This document shows, piece after piece, positions 24,994-34,852 of a DNA stretch of 64,000 bases. Below the pieces are notes generated by a model. The model was not told the DNA's origin. It made no database searches and worked only from the letters and a program-made list of their open reading frames with translations. The first letter of the stretch is position 1; each line of letters begins with the position of its first letter. Origin of the DNA: Treponema sp. UBA4873 (GTDB taxonomy: Bacteria; Spirochaetota; Spirochaetia; Treponematales; Treponemataceae); NCBI GenBank assembly GCA_002399405.1, contig DHDP01000020.1:1-64000 (forward strand). The letters run 5' to 3'. Both the position numbers and the translations under genes were made by a program.

Positions 24994-26829
24994 ATGACTG
25001 ATATTCGTACTGATTTTCTTCCCGTGTCGCGTGCCGACATGGACGCGCGCGGATGGGACGAATGCGATTTTGTCTTTGTCTCGGGCGATGCCTACGTGGA
25101 TCACCCGTCGTTTGCGGCTTCCCTGCTCGGCAGGCTGCTCGAATCGCACGGCTACAAAGTCGGAATAATCGCCCAGCCTGATTTTACGACGGCTGATTCC
25201 TTTACGGTGCTCGGCAGGCCCCGGCTCGCGTTTCTCGTCAGTGCGGGCGCGATGGATTCGATGGTTTCGAATTATACGGCGAACAACAAGCCGCGCTCGG
25301 AAGACGCATACGCGCACGGCGGCGAGGCCGGACACCGCCCCGACCGTGCGCTCATCGCGTACACTGCAAAAATAAGGGAGGCGTATAAAGGCGCCGCCGT
25401 CGTAATCGGCGGCATCGAGGCAAGCCTCCGCCGTACGACTCATTACGACTACTGGTCGAACAAAGTCCGCCGCTCTATCCTGCTCGACAGTAAAGCCGAC
25501 CTGCTGCTGTACGGTATGGGCGAGCACAGCATCATTGAAGTCGCGGACAAACTTGCATCCGGCATTCCGGTACGCCGGATACGCGGCGTACGCGGCACGT
25601 GCTGGTATACGGGAAAAGCGGACGAAGTTCCCACCGGCGGCGGAATTATTAATCTGCCGCCGTATGCTGAAATTTCGGGAGACGACGGAGAAAGCAAAAA
25701 ACGGTTTGCCGAATCGTTCGTCATACAGGAACAGAACACCGACGCCATAAACGCTTCGGTGCTCGTAGAGCGGTGCGACACACGGTACGTTGTCCAGGAA
25801 AAGCCCGCTTTTCCGCTCACGACTGAAGAATTCGACAGGGTGATGGAACTCCCGTATACGCGCAGGTGGCATCCCGATTACGACGAGCCTGCCGCGAACG
25901 GAAAGACAGGCGTACCGGCACTTCAGGAAGTGCTTTTTTCCCTCACGAGCGTGAGAGGATGCTTCGGAGCATGTTCGTTCTGCGCAATCACGTTTCATCA
26001 GGGACGTACGATTCAGGCGCGCAGCCGTAAGTCGCTCGTGAGCGAAGCCGAAATGCTCGCGTCGCGGCCGGACTTCAAGGGATACATTCACGATGTCGGC
26101 GGCCCGACTGCTGATTTCCGGCAGCCGTCGTGTGAGAAACAGCTCCGGGACGGCGTCTGTAAAAACCGCCAGTGTCTCGGCACCGATCCGTGTCCGAATC
26201 TCCGCGTCGACCACAGCGACTATGTCGGACTGCTCCGGGAACTCCGTGCCGTTCCGGGCGTAAAAAAGGTGTTCATCAGGAGCGGCATCAGATTCGACTA
26301 TCTCATGATGGATAAAGACGGGACGTTTCTGGAGGAATTGTGCAGGTACCACATTTCCGGTCAGCTCAAAGTCGCCCCCGAAAACGTGAGCGACTCAGTG
26401 CTTCATCTGATGCGGAAAAGCACGCATGCTGTGTATGAAAAATTCGCCGCCGAATATGCGGCCGTGAATAAAAAACTCGGACTGAAGCAGTATCTCGTAC
26501 CGTATTATATTGCGGCGCATCCGGGGGCCGGACTGAACGAAGCGATTGAAACCGCCCTGTACCTGAAAAGAATGGGATTCGTACCCGATCAGATTCAGGA
26601 TTTCTATCCGACGCCGGGAAGCCTTTCGACGTGCATGTACTGGACGGGACTATCTCCGTACGACAGGAATCCCGACGGTTCGATGAAACAGATTCACGTC
26701 GCGCGCGGCGCGCACGAACGGCGGCTGCAGCGCGCGCTCGTCCAGTTCAACAAGCGGGAAAACAGAAACGACGTACGCGAAGCGCTTGAAGAAGCAGGAC
26801 GCACTGATTTGCTGAACGTGCTCAAATGA
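24994..26829 (+). CDS. ygiQ: YgiQ family radical SAM protein
   Basis: 611 residues, full length for YgiQ. The N-terminal domain opens DFVFVSGDAYVDHPSFAASL. The radical SAM cluster is Cx3Cx2C at C323, C327 and C330 (RGCFGACSFCAI), and the VAPENVSDSVLHLM and FYPTPGSLSTCMY stretches are characteristic. The family has no settled substrate. A -10 (TATGCT, extended TGC) ends 6 nt before the ATG. The C-terminal tail is convergent with tcdA. Confidence 0.9.
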   Translation: MTDIRTDFLPVSRADMDARGWDECDFVFVSGDAYVDHPSFAASLLGRLLESHGYKVGIIAQPDFTTADSFTVLGRPRLAFLVSAGAMDSMVSNYTANNKPRSEDAYAHGGEAGHRPDRALIAYTAKIREAYKGAAVVIGGIEASLRRTTHYDYWSNKVRRSILLDSKADLLLYGMGEHSIIEVADKLASGIPVRRIRGVRGTCWYTGKADEVPTGGGIINLPPYAEISGDDGESKKRFAESFVIQEQNTDAINASVLVERCDTRYVVQEKPAFPLTTEEFDRVMELPYTRRWHPDYDEPAANGKTGVPALQEVLFSLTSVRGCFGACSFCAITFHQGRTIQARSRKSLVSEAEMLASRPDFKGYIHDVGGPTADFRQPSCEKQLRDGVCKNRQCLGTDPCPNLRVDHSDYVGLLRELRAVPGVKKVFIRSGIRFDYLMMDKDGTFLEELCRYHISGQLKVAPENVSDSVLHLMRKSTHAVYEKFAAEYAAVNKKLGLKQYLVPYYIAAHPGAGLNEAIETALYLKRMGFVPDQIQDFYPTPGSLSTCMYWTGLSPYDRNPDGSMKQIHVARGAHERRLQRALVQFNKRENRNDVREALEEAGRTDLLNVLK

Positions 26830-26842
26830 CAGGCCGCGTCTG

Positions 26843-27667
26843 TTAACTCACTGCGATTTTATCGGCCTGCACAGGGGAAACGTCCGCCGCAGAAAGGCTG
26901 CCGGCGGCTCCGCGTATGCCGGTAATATCTTTTATAACTTCACCCGCAATTACGAGACCTGCAACAGACGGCACGAACGACGTGCTTCCGGGAATAGCGC
27001 GCCGCTGTGTGCATTTGCGCTTCGTCCCCGGCGGGCAGATGCAGTGCGCACGACAGCTGATTGCCATGTCGTCGACGGGCACAACGGGTTTTTCAGTCGA
27101 GTACAAAACCTTCACGTCCGTGATTCCCCGTTTTTTCAATTCCTGCCGCATGACGCGTGCAAGCGGACACACGCTTGTCTGTGAAATATCGGCGATGTGA
27201 AACTGCAGCGGATCAAATTTGTTGGCCGCGCCCATGCAGCTTATCACGGGAACGCCGGCCTCTTTAGCCTTCTGTATGATTGCAATCTTTGCGGCGACCG
27301 TATCCACCGCGTCGACAACGTATCCGTATTTTGAAAAATCGAACTGATCCGCAGTCTCCGGCAGAAAAAAACACTCGTGCTTTACGACTTCGCAGTCGGG
27401 ATTGATGTCGTGAATGCGGTCGGCCATTACGTCGACTTTGTATTTTCCGACTGTGCTGCGGAGCGCCGTAATCTGGCGGTTCAGATTCGTAAGACAGACT
27501 TTATCGTCGTCGACTATTTCTACTGCACCCACACCTGCGCGGACAAGCGCCTCGACGGTAAATCCGCCGACGCCGCCTATCCCGAATACGATTACCCGCG
27601 ACGCGTGAAGCATATCGACAGCGCTCTTTCCGATAAGTAACTGTGTACGTGAAAACTGATCAAGCAT
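26843..27667 (-). CDS. tcdA: tRNA threonylcarbamoyladenosine dehydratase
   Basis: 274 residues, E1/ThiF-like fold. The nucleotide loop FGIGGVGG is at 28-35, the adenylation Asp-Arg region is at DDDKVCLTNLNRQ, and CMGAANKFDP and SCRAHCICPPG follow. TcdA (formerly CsdL/YgdL) cyclises t6A37 of tRNA to ct6A using ATP. A TAGATT -10 ends 6 nt before the ATG. The start falls 50 bp after the FAD-protein gene. Confidence 0.88.
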   Translation of the reverse strand: MLDQFSRTQLLIGKSAVDMLHASRVIVFGIGGVGGFTVEALVRAGVGAVEIVDDDKVCLTNLNRQITALRSTVGKYKVDVMADRIHDINPDCEVVKHECFFLPETADQFDFSKYGYVVDAVDTVAAKIAIIQKAKEAGVPVISCMGAANKFDPLQFHIADISQTSVCPLARVMRQELKKRGITDVKVLYSTEKPVVPVDDMAISCRAHCICPPGTKRKCTQRRAIPGSTSFVPSVAGLVIAGEVIKDITGIRGAAGSLSAADVSPVQADKIAVS

Positions 27668-27717
27668 ACAAATAATCTACCACTTTTATAGGAAAATTGC
27701 ACGTATTGGTTTCCGTT

Positions 27718-29343
27718 TCACCGCTGAAGCAGTTTTTTTACGATGCTGCCGCACGCATTTTCACCGTCCATCGCGGAGGATACGATTCCGCCGGAATAAC
27801 CGGAGCCTTCGCCTGCGGGATACAAACAGCCGAGCGCGGTGCACTCGTACGTTTCCGCATTGCGCAGGATGCGCACCGGAGTCGACGTTCTGGTCTCGCC
27901 CGCTATCATAAGAGCGCTGCCGCAGACATAGCCTTTCATATCCCTGTTAAAAGCTGTAAATCCCTCTGCAAGCCGGTCCGCAATCTGCGGCGGCAGCCAT
28001 TCGTCGAGTCTGCCCGGAACGATTCCCGGCGTATAGCTTGAGGCAGGCAGCGATGAGCTTTCACGGTGCGCGAGAAAATCAACCATGAGCTGGGCAGGTG
28101 CAGCCTGTCCGTTTCCGTGCATTTTCGTTTCGCGTTCAAGCTGCGTCCGCCAGTATAATCCCGCAAGAGCCGGACAATGCGCTTCTTCGGCCTTCTGCCC
28201 GTATTCCGCGGGAATATCCTCCGGCCGCGTTTCGACTACAATCGCCGCATTTGACCACTTCGAGTTGCGCGCGGCGGACGACATTCCGTTGACGACAATC
28301 TCGTCGGGGCCGGTTGCGGAAGGAACAACAAATCCGCCGGGACACATGCAGAAAGAATATACTCCCCGCCCGCCCGCCTGAGTTACGAGCCGGTACTCTG
28401 CAGCAGGCAGCGCGCCTGTCCGTTCCTGTCCGTGATACTGTATTTTGTCGATAAGTTCCCGCGGATGCTCGACGCGGACGCCGACGGCGAACGTTTTAGC
28501 TTCCAGCGCGTCGGGCGCCGTACCGGCAATCAGCCCGTACACATCGGCGGCGGAATGTCCGGCAGCAAGAAGCACGGCGTCTCCCCTGTACTGTCCGTTT
28601 TCACCCGTTTTCGTGTCTTCAGTTTGTATTCCCGCGACCATGCGGGCGCCGTTTTTTTCCTCAACAATAAAACCGGTACACCGTGTGTTAAAATGGAATT
28701 CACCGCCGAGCGCAATTATCTTTTCACGCATCGCGTTGATAATAGCGGGCAGCCTGTCCGTTCCGATGTGAGGATGAGCGTCGGTCAGAATCGATTCATC
28801 CGCTCCGAACGCACGGAATATACGCAGTATGCGGCCGATGTCGCCGCGTTTATTGCTCCGCGTATACAGTTTTCCGTCGCTGAATGTACCGGCTCCGCCT
28901 TCGCCGAAACAGTAATTGCTGTCCCTGCCGACAATGTTTCTTGTGCTGATTTCCGCAATATCTTTTTTCCGCCGCGAAGTTTCCTCGCCCCGCTCAATAA
29001 TGACGGGCCGTATTCCGGCTTCAAGCAGCCGGAGCGCTCCGAACAATCCGGCGGGGCCTGAACCGACAATAATAACGCGTCTGTTTTCTTCCGCATGTTT
29101 CCATACGGGAACCGCCGGTTCCGCAGTTTCCTCCGGCTTTTCACCGATGTATACTTTGTACTGCAGACACAATCTGATTTGTCCGTGCCGCGCGTCTATC
29201 GATTTCTTCTGAATCACAAGATTCAAATCATCAGGCGACGCGGTCACACCTTTCTGAAGGAGGCCGGACACGATCTTCGTCCGGATTACCGAATTGTTTT
29301 TTTCATCTTCCGGACGGACCGTAATAGTAATTTTTGTAACCAT
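27718..29343 (-). CDS. FAD-dependent dehydrogenase (COG2509-like)
   Basis: 541 residues. A small N-terminal alpha/beta domain (about 1-80, ITVRPEDEKNNS) precedes the FAD Rossmann motif IIVGSGPAGLFGA (G94, G96, G99). Then come CFGEGGAGTFSDGKLYTR, a hallmark of this uncharacterised dehydrogenase family, and the C-terminal GCLYPAGEGSGYSGGIVSSAMDG flavin-binding segment. Substrate is unknown. A TATAGT -10 ends 6 nt before the ATG. The gene lies directly downstream of the chemoreceptor but has its own start signals. Confidence 0.85.
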   Translation of the reverse strand: MVTKITITVRPEDEKNNSVIRTKIVSGLLQKGVTASPDDLNLVIQKKSIDARHGQIRLCLQYKVYIGEKPEETAEPAVPVWKHAEENRRVIIVGSGPAGLFGALRLLEAGIRPVIIERGEETSRRKKDIAEISTRNIVGRDSNYCFGEGGAGTFSDGKLYTRSNKRGDIGRILRIFRAFGADESILTDAHPHIGTDRLPAIINAMREKIIALGGEFHFNTRCTGFIVEEKNGARMVAGIQTEDTKTGENGQYRGDAVLLAAGHSAADVYGLIAGTAPDALEAKTFAVGVRVEHPRELIDKIQYHGQERTGALPAAEYRLVTQAGGRGVYSFCMCPGGFVVPSATGPDEIVVNGMSSAARNSKWSNAAIVVETRPEDIPAEYGQKAEEAHCPALAGLYWRTQLERETKMHGNGQAAPAQLMVDFLAHRESSSLPASSYTPGIVPGRLDEWLPPQIADRLAEGFTAFNRDMKGYVCGSALMIAGETRTSTPVRILRNAETYECTALGCLYPAGEGSGYSGGIVSSAMDGENACGSIVKKLLQR

Positions 29344-29374
29344 ACATACACTATACCGTTTTCACCGGTATTTT

Positions 29375-31558
29375 TCACGCGTTCTCACCCTCGATGCGGA
29401 ATGTATTGATGTCCGACAATACGCTGTTTATACTCGCCATATTCTTATCGGAAATCTCGGAAACAGTATGCACAGTGTGCATTATTTCCTTCGTATTGTC
29501 GTTTATCGACGACATACTGTTGTTTACGGTCTGAGTCATGGCAGCCAGTTTTTCCATCTCGATTCCTATTTCCCTGCTGCCGAGGAACATCTCTTCAGAC
29601 CCTGATTTGACAAGCGTCGTCGAATTCTGAATATCCTGGATTGCCTTTACAATATCGTGTCCGTTCGAATCCTGCTTCTGCAGAACGGTCGTTATATCTT
29701 TTTCCTTCACGTCGACTTCCTTAATCAACCCGAAGATGTTCGAAAAAACAGTTTCAACGGAAAGCGCCGAATCCGCAGCGGTATCGAGCGACGACTGTAC
29801 ATTTTTAATCATTGTCTCGATTTTTCCGCCTTCTTTGCTCGACTGTTCCGCAAGCCGCCGTATTTCCTGCGCGACGACAGCAAATCCGTTTCCGGCCGAT
29901 CCCGCATGGGCCGCTTCTATCGCGGCGTTCATCGAAAGAAGGTTCGTCTGAGATGCAATCTTTTTTATCAGCCCCGAAGTTTCCGACAGTATCACCGACT
30001 GCTCGTTCACTTTCTTTATGCTGGAAACGCTCCTGTTGATTTCGGAAAGTCCCGACTCCGCGCTTTTTTCAAGTTCGGCGACGGACGCCGCGTTGGAAGC
30101 GAGCATGGCGCTTACAGCCTGAATGTTCTCGATTATCTGCTTTACGGCGGCGGAAGACTGTTCGACGCATGCGGACTGTTCCTCGATATGGCCGTTTAAA
30201 TCGGTAATGTTTTTGACAATCTGATTGACCGCCGCAATCGATTCAGTCACTCCCGCGGAATGCTCCTGCATCTGATTGACGACTGCCTCTGTCTTTTCAG
30301 TTATTATTTTCACTTTTTCCCGGGAGATTTCCATATTCCTGTTGAGCATTCCGCCGATTTTCTGCATCCCGACGCTTTCGTTTTTTATTAAACCGACTGA
30401 GGCGCTTATTTTTTCCATCGTTTTGTTAAAACTCTCGGAAAGTTCGCCGACTTCGTCCCGGGAATTGACGGCAAGACGGACGGTCAAATCACCGTTTCCC
30501 TCGCTGATATTCTTCAATGCGACGGCGGCATTGTTCAGCGGATTCGTAATTTTCCGCGACACGGCGGCGGTGAGCATGATGCAGACGGCGAGGAGAACGC
30601 ACAATGCGATTATCACGAATATGACGAGATATATCCCTTTCTGCATCAGAGTCATCACGGGAATTTCAACGACAAAGTACCACGGAACGGACGTACCGTC
30701 GACGTATACGGGAGTCACGACGTGCAGCTGTTTTTTTAATAACGTTCCCGTCGTAAAGACGACAGGCTGTTTCAGCGTACGCGCATTCTGAAAGTAAACG
30801 CTCTGCGTCGTAAACAGCTCAAAGGTCTGACCCTGCATTTTCTGCTCGCGGTGTCCGAGGACAACGCCCTTGCTGCTTATGAAAACTCCGTATCCGTTTT
30901 TATAAATCCGCAGCGAGGCAAGATAACTGTTAATCTGATTCAAACTCACGTCGATGCCCGCAATTCCGCATATCGTTTTATCCCTGCCGTAAATGGGAGC
31001 CACGGCGGAAACGATGTAATCGCGTTTTCCGTTCGCAGTCGACAAGTGTGGTTCAAGCAGATGAGGACGAGTATTATCAACGGCGTACCGTATCCACGAG
31101 GTATCCTGAATAGGAAATTTTTCTTCCGCCAGTCCGTTGCCTGTCCTGTACCAGTTGAAAGCGGACGGACTTATTTTGTCGCCGTCGAGCGTCCCCGGAT
31201 TCCATACTGCCCATGCGGATAGAATATCCTGATTGCCGTTCACCCCCTGCTTAACAAAATCCGAGATGCATTCTCTCCGCACTCCTTCAGGAATCGCACT
31301 CCACCCGGAAAGTACGGAGGCAAAAGAGGACACATAGCTGACGGAATTCGTAAGATCCGTCACCGCCTGCTTCGATTCATTCTCCGATACGTTTATAATG
31401 TGGTCCTGCATCAGTCCGCTCGTAACAGTGACAATTTCTTTTCCGACAACGGCTATTGCAGCAACTGAAATGGAGATTATTCCGATGCTCATATATTTTG
31501 TAATCTGATTTTTAATCGAAGTATGCACATATTTTCGTTCTGTTTTCCGTACTTTCAT
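29375..31558 (-). CDS. methyl-accepting chemotaxis protein
   Basis: 727 residues. TM1 spans about 22-42, a large dCache-type periplasmic sensor about 45-300 (with RDKTICGIAGIDVSLNQI and a SSKGVVLGHRE half-site), TM2 about 305-332, then HAMP, and a long signalling coiled coil. The hairpin tip IKKIASQTNLLSMNAAIEAA is intact and contacts CheA/CheW. No C-terminal CheR-tethering pentapeptide is visible. A strong GGGAGGT Shine-Dalgarno is present. Expression starts about 80 nt upstream and must pass a leader terminator. The ligand is not predictable; dCache receptors often sense amino acids. Confidence 0.92.
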   Translation of the reverse strand: MKVRKTERKYVHTSIKNQITKYMSIGIISISVAAIAVVGKEIVTVTSGLMQDHIINVSENESKQAVTDLTNSVSYVSSFASVLSGWSAIPEGVRRECISDFVKQGVNGNQDILSAWAVWNPGTLDGDKISPSAFNWYRTGNGLAEEKFPIQDTSWIRYAVDNTRPHLLEPHLSTANGKRDYIVSAVAPIYGRDKTICGIAGIDVSLNQINSYLASLRIYKNGYGVFISSKGVVLGHREQKMQGQTFELFTTQSVYFQNARTLKQPVVFTTGTLLKKQLHVVTPVYVDGTSVPWYFVVEIPVMTLMQKGIYLVIFVIIALCVLLAVCIMLTAAVSRKITNPLNNAAVALKNISEGNGDLTVRLAVNSRDEVGELSESFNKTMEKISASVGLIKNESVGMQKIGGMLNRNMEISREKVKIITEKTEAVVNQMQEHSAGVTESIAAVNQIVKNITDLNGHIEEQSACVEQSSAAVKQIIENIQAVSAMLASNAASVAELEKSAESGLSEINRSVSSIKKVNEQSVILSETSGLIKKIASQTNLLSMNAAIEAAHAGSAGNGFAVVAQEIRRLAEQSSKEGGKIETMIKNVQSSLDTAADSALSVETVFSNIFGLIKEVDVKEKDITTVLQKQDSNGHDIVKAIQDIQNSTTLVKSGSEEMFLGSREIGIEMEKLAAMTQTVNNSMSSINDNTKEIMHTVHTVSEISDKNMASINSVLSDINTFRIEGENA

Positions 31559-31590
31559 ATCTTTACCTCCCGCATACAGTGATTCAGGTT

Positions 31591-31628
31591 AAAAAAAAGC
31601 GGCGGCACAGAATTTTCACTGTGTCGCC
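31591..31628 (-). terminator. terminator in the chemoreceptor 5' leader (attenuator candidate)
   Basis: Minus-strand hairpin GGCGACACAG-loop 8-CTGTGCCGCC (31619-31628 with 31601-31610, one mismatch), followed by GC and eight T (31591-31598). It lies between the promoter at 31642-31670 and the ATG at 31558, so it would stop leader transcripts unless antiterminated. Confidence 0.65.
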
Positions 31629-31641
31629 CTTGACTGTGCGA

Positions 31642-31670
31642 AGTATATTTTAATTATCCATATAAGTCAA
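31642..31670 (-). promoter_or_regulatory. Sigma-70 type promoter of the chemoreceptor gene
   Basis: Minus-strand TTGACT (31665-31670), exact 17-bp spacer, TATACT (31642-31647). Unlike most promoters in this window it is about 80 nt from the start codon. It does not resemble the sigma-28 consensus often used for chemotaxis genes. Confidence 0.65.
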
Positions 31671-31721
31671 CAGCACGCAAAACGATACACAAAAACGCCT
31701 CCGTCCGGTATAATCGGTGTC

Positions 31722-33452
31722 ATGCATTCAGAATCTGTACCCCGGATTATCTGTACGACAGTCCTTATCGAGAAGTCGCCGCAGGCACTGCCGCTCGGAG
31801 CGGCCTGCATCGCATCCGCGCTGAAACACAATGCGGCGACAGCGGGAAAATACGACGTCGTTCTCGCCAGCGTTTCGGCGGAAGACGCTGATTATGAAGC
31901 GGCTGTCCGGTCGGGAGGCGAGGCCCGTCTTATAGCCGGCAAGCTGCTCGATTCAGGCGTTCCGGCGGTAGTCTGTTTTTCGGTATATGTCTGGAACAGA
32001 AGCGTCCTTGAACGGACGGCGGAAGAGGTGAAAAGGCGGTATCCCCAAATCGTATGCATTGCGGGCGGTCCGGAAATCACCGCAGATCCGTTCAGCGGCA
32101 CATCGTTCGATTATACCGTCGCAGGTGAAGGAGAGACCGCAGTCCCGGAACTCGTCGCGCTGATTGCGTCTGCGCGGACGGAAAACACAAAGCTTCCGCA
32201 GGGCGTGTACGTGCCCCGGGACGGACGGAAAGACGTCCAAATATCCGCATTTCTCCACGCGCAGCCGCCTGACGTCGGCACGCTTGTTTCTCCCTGGCTC
32301 GACGGTACGATCGATCCGGGCAGCTACGGCGGTGCACTCTGGGAACTTGCGCGTGGATGTCCTTTCAACTGCTCGTACTGCTACGAATCAAAAGGCGAGA
32401 AACGGGTACGTTATTTTCCGATGGAACGCATAGAAAAAGAACTCGATTTGTTTGCACTGAAAAAAATACCGCAGGTTTTCGTGCTCGACCCGACATACAA
32501 CGCGGACAAAAAACGCGCGCTCGGAATGCTGCACCTCATTGCGCAGAAAGTTCCGGGAACGTTCTTTTATTTTGAAGGGCGGGCGGAATTCATCGACAGG
32601 GAGCTGGCGCAGGCGTTCACTGCGATTCCCTGCTCGCTGCAGATCGGACTCCAAAGCATGCACGAAGACGTTCTTGCGAAAGTGCACCGCACGCTGGCAA
32701 AAAAACTATTCGTAAAAAACATCGGTATACTGAACGATACCGGCGTCGTTTTCGGTTTCGACCTCATATACGGACTACCGGGCGACAGCCTTTCGGGATT
32801 CCGTGAAAGCGTGGATTTCGCGTTGTCTCTGTATCCGAACAATCTCGAGCTTTTTTGTCTTTCGGTACTGCCGGGAACGGACCTGTACGACTCTGCCGAA
32901 AGTCTCGGTCTTGTCTGGGATAAGAAACCGCCGTACCACGTCCTGTACACAGACAGATTTTCTGCCGGCGACATGCAGCGTGCGGAACAGCTTTCGCAGG
33001 CGTGCGAACTGTTTTATAATCAGGGCAGAGCCGTACCGTGGTTCAATAACGTACTCCGCCCGGCTCACTGCAGACCGTCCGTGTTTCTTGCGGATTTTGT
33101 GTCGTGGTGGAAAACGCATACAGGCGGCAGACCGCTTGCCGATATGATACACTCGTGTCCGCCGCACGAACAGATAGAAAAAATCCAGCTCGAATTCATC
33201 GGGTCGGAATATACGGAAAAAAATCTTGCGGCGCTTCTTCCTGCTGCGGAAGATATTGTTAAACTGAACGGCGCATTGTCGCGTACACAGTCGGACGGCA
33301 CAAATCAGACGGTGCACGTACGGTTCCATCCCGACGACATCATGTCGGAATACGCGTCGGACATCGTCTTTTTTGCGAAAAACGCGAAGCACAGCCCGTA
33401 CACTGTACAGACTCTCATGACGAAGAACGGTGCGGACTGGAAAATACGTTAG
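31722..33452 (+). CDS. B12-binding-type radical SAM protein
   Basis: 576 residues. The N-terminal Rossmann-like B12-binding-type domain (about 1-150; LPLGAACIASALK, VCIAGGPEITADPF, YTVAGEGE) lacks a clear DxHxxG, as usual in this class. The radical SAM cluster is C213, C217 and C220 (RGCPFNCSYCYES). An SPASM cluster is not evident. The C-terminal ~150 residues hold a further helical domain. Members modify RNA, lipids or small molecules; no substrate can be named. TATAAT ends 7 nt before the ATG. The 3' end overlaps the convergent MATE gene by 4 nt. Confidence 0.85.
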   Translation: MHSESVPRIICTTVLIEKSPQALPLGAACIASALKHNAATAGKYDVVLASVSAEDADYEAAVRSGGEARLIAGKLLDSGVPAVVCFSVYVWNRSVLERTAEEVKRRYPQIVCIAGGPEITADPFSGTSFDYTVAGEGETAVPELVALIASARTENTKLPQGVYVPRDGRKDVQISAFLHAQPPDVGTLVSPWLDGTIDPGSYGGALWELARGCPFNCSYCYESKGEKRVRYFPMERIEKELDLFALKKIPQVFVLDPTYNADKKRALGMLHLIAQKVPGTFFYFEGRAEFIDRELAQAFTAIPCSLQIGLQSMHEDVLAKVHRTLAKKLFVKNIGILNDTGVVFGFDLIYGLPGDSLSGFRESVDFALSLYPNNLELFCLSVLPGTDLYDSAESLGLVWDKKPPYHVLYTDRFSAGDMQRAEQLSQACELFYNQGRAVPWFNNVLRPAHCRPSVFLADFVSWWKTHTGGRPLADMIHSCPPHEQIEKIQLEFIGSEYTEKNLAALLPAAEDIVKLNGALSRTQSDGTNQTVHVRFHPDDIMSEYASDIVFFAKNAKHSPYTVQTLMTKNGADWKIR

Positions 33453-34837
33453 ATGATTTTTTTCTGCTTCCACTTCCCCCGCTTAAAACGGTAAATGAAG
33501 CAGGCCGATCTCACAATCCAGTCAAGAATCATGGCGAACCATACGCCGAGCGCGCCGAAAGAAAACGGCCAGTCAAGCATATCCTGTATGCCGAGTATGT
33601 CAGTTCCCCGGAAAACGTAGCTCATGCCGATTCTGACCGTCCACATGGAAATCATGGAAACAATCATCGTGTACGGCGCATCGCCCGCAGCACGAAGCGC
33701 GTTCGGGAGCGTGAACGACAGCGGCCAGATGACCATCGCGCACAAACCGTGCGTAAGCGTCATATACCATCCGAGTCTTGTCGCCTCGGGTGACAGATTA
33801 TAGCACTTGATAATCCGGTACGAAAGCGCGAGAAGCGGAATGTTGAGAGCGATCATCGACACGTACGCAATGAACATGAGCTTCTTCGTGTAGTATACAG
33901 CCTGTTCCTGCTCTCCGGCTCCCATGCACTGCCCCACGACGGTGAGCATGGCGAGCCCGATTGCCGCGCCGGGAAGAACTTCGAACGACGCAAGCGTGTT
34001 GCCCGCAGCGTTTGCCGCAATCGCCGTGGTCCCGTACGTTGCGATGAGCGAAAGGACGAGAATCTTTCCGATCTGGAACATGCTGTTCTCAAGACCGTTC
34101 GGCACGCCTATTGCAAGAATACGACTGATAAGTTTCCCGTCGAATTCTATGTGCGAAATTCCTTTTATAGAAATTGCACGATGTCCGTTGTATTCTTTCG
34201 CTCTGTACAGGAGCACGAGAAGGACGACTGCCGCGACTGTCCGTGAAATGAGCGTCGGAATAGCCGCGCCTTCAACGCCCCTGTGCATTCCGTACAGCAG
34301 AAACGCATTGCCTCCGATGTTGAGTATGTTGACAAGCAGCGATATGAGCATCGAAACGCGGGAATTTCCCTGAGCCCGGAACAGTGCGGCGCATGCGTTG
34401 TAGACGGCAAGCGCCGGCAATGCCAGAATCGTGATGAGAAAATACGTCCGGGCGTTATACATGACGTCGTCGTCTATTCTGCCGAAAACGAGCGACAGGA
34501 ACTGTCTGTAAAAAACAAGGCAAACGACCATCAGTACGATTGCAACGGTCACAATCGTATACAGCAGCTGTTTTGCCGTTTTCGACGCCATGCCGTGTTC
34601 GCCCCGCCCTATATACTGCGCGGCGACGACGGCGCCGCCTGTTCCGAGGGCTGCAAATACTTCGACAAGCAGAACGTTTATCGAATCCACGAGCGACACG
34701 CCGGATACGGCCGCCTCGCCGAGCGACGAGACCATGACTATGTCGGCCATGCCGAGAAGAATAGAAAGAAGCTGCTCGACAATGAGCGGCCAGATAAGCT
34801 GCCGCAGACTGCGGGAGGAAAATAGTTTGTCAGACAT
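33449..34837 (-). CDS. MATE family efflux transporter
   Basis: 462 residues with 12 predicted membrane helices in two related halves (RQLIWPLIVEQLLSILLGMADIVMVS at the start and GVPNGLENSMFQIGK at the second half). MATE proteins export drugs or metabolites using Na+ or H+ gradients. A TATAAT box lies 8 nt before the ATG, within the tail of the upstream glnQ-like gene. It therefore probably has its own leaderless transcript in addition to read-through from the ABC operon. Confidence 0.9.
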   Translation of the reverse strand: MSDKLFSSRSLRQLIWPLIVEQLLSILLGMADIVMVSSLGEAAVSGVSLVDSINVLLVEVFAALGTGGAVVAAQYIGRGEHGMASKTAKQLLYTIVTVAIVLMVVCLVFYRQFLSLVFGRIDDDVMYNARTYFLITILALPALAVYNACAALFRAQGNSRVSMLISLLVNILNIGGNAFLLYGMHRGVEGAAIPTLISRTVAAVVLLVLLYRAKEYNGHRAISIKGISHIEFDGKLISRILAIGVPNGLENSMFQIGKILVLSLIATYGTTAIAANAAGNTLASFEVLPGAAIGLAMLTVVGQCMGAGEQEQAVYYTKKLMFIAYVSMIALNIPLLALSYRIIKCYNLSPEATRLGWYMTLTHGLCAMVIWPLSFTLPNALRAAGDAPYTMIVSMISMWTVRIGMSYVFRGTDILGIQDMLDWPFSFGALGVWFAMILDWIVRSACFIYRFKRGKWKQKKII

Positions 34838-34852
34838 TATCGTTTATTATAG

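Noticed and set aside
24907..26352. 481-codon open frame antisense to ygiQ
   Set aside because: Mirror reading of a conserved radical SAM gene, with the same skewed composition and no start signals.
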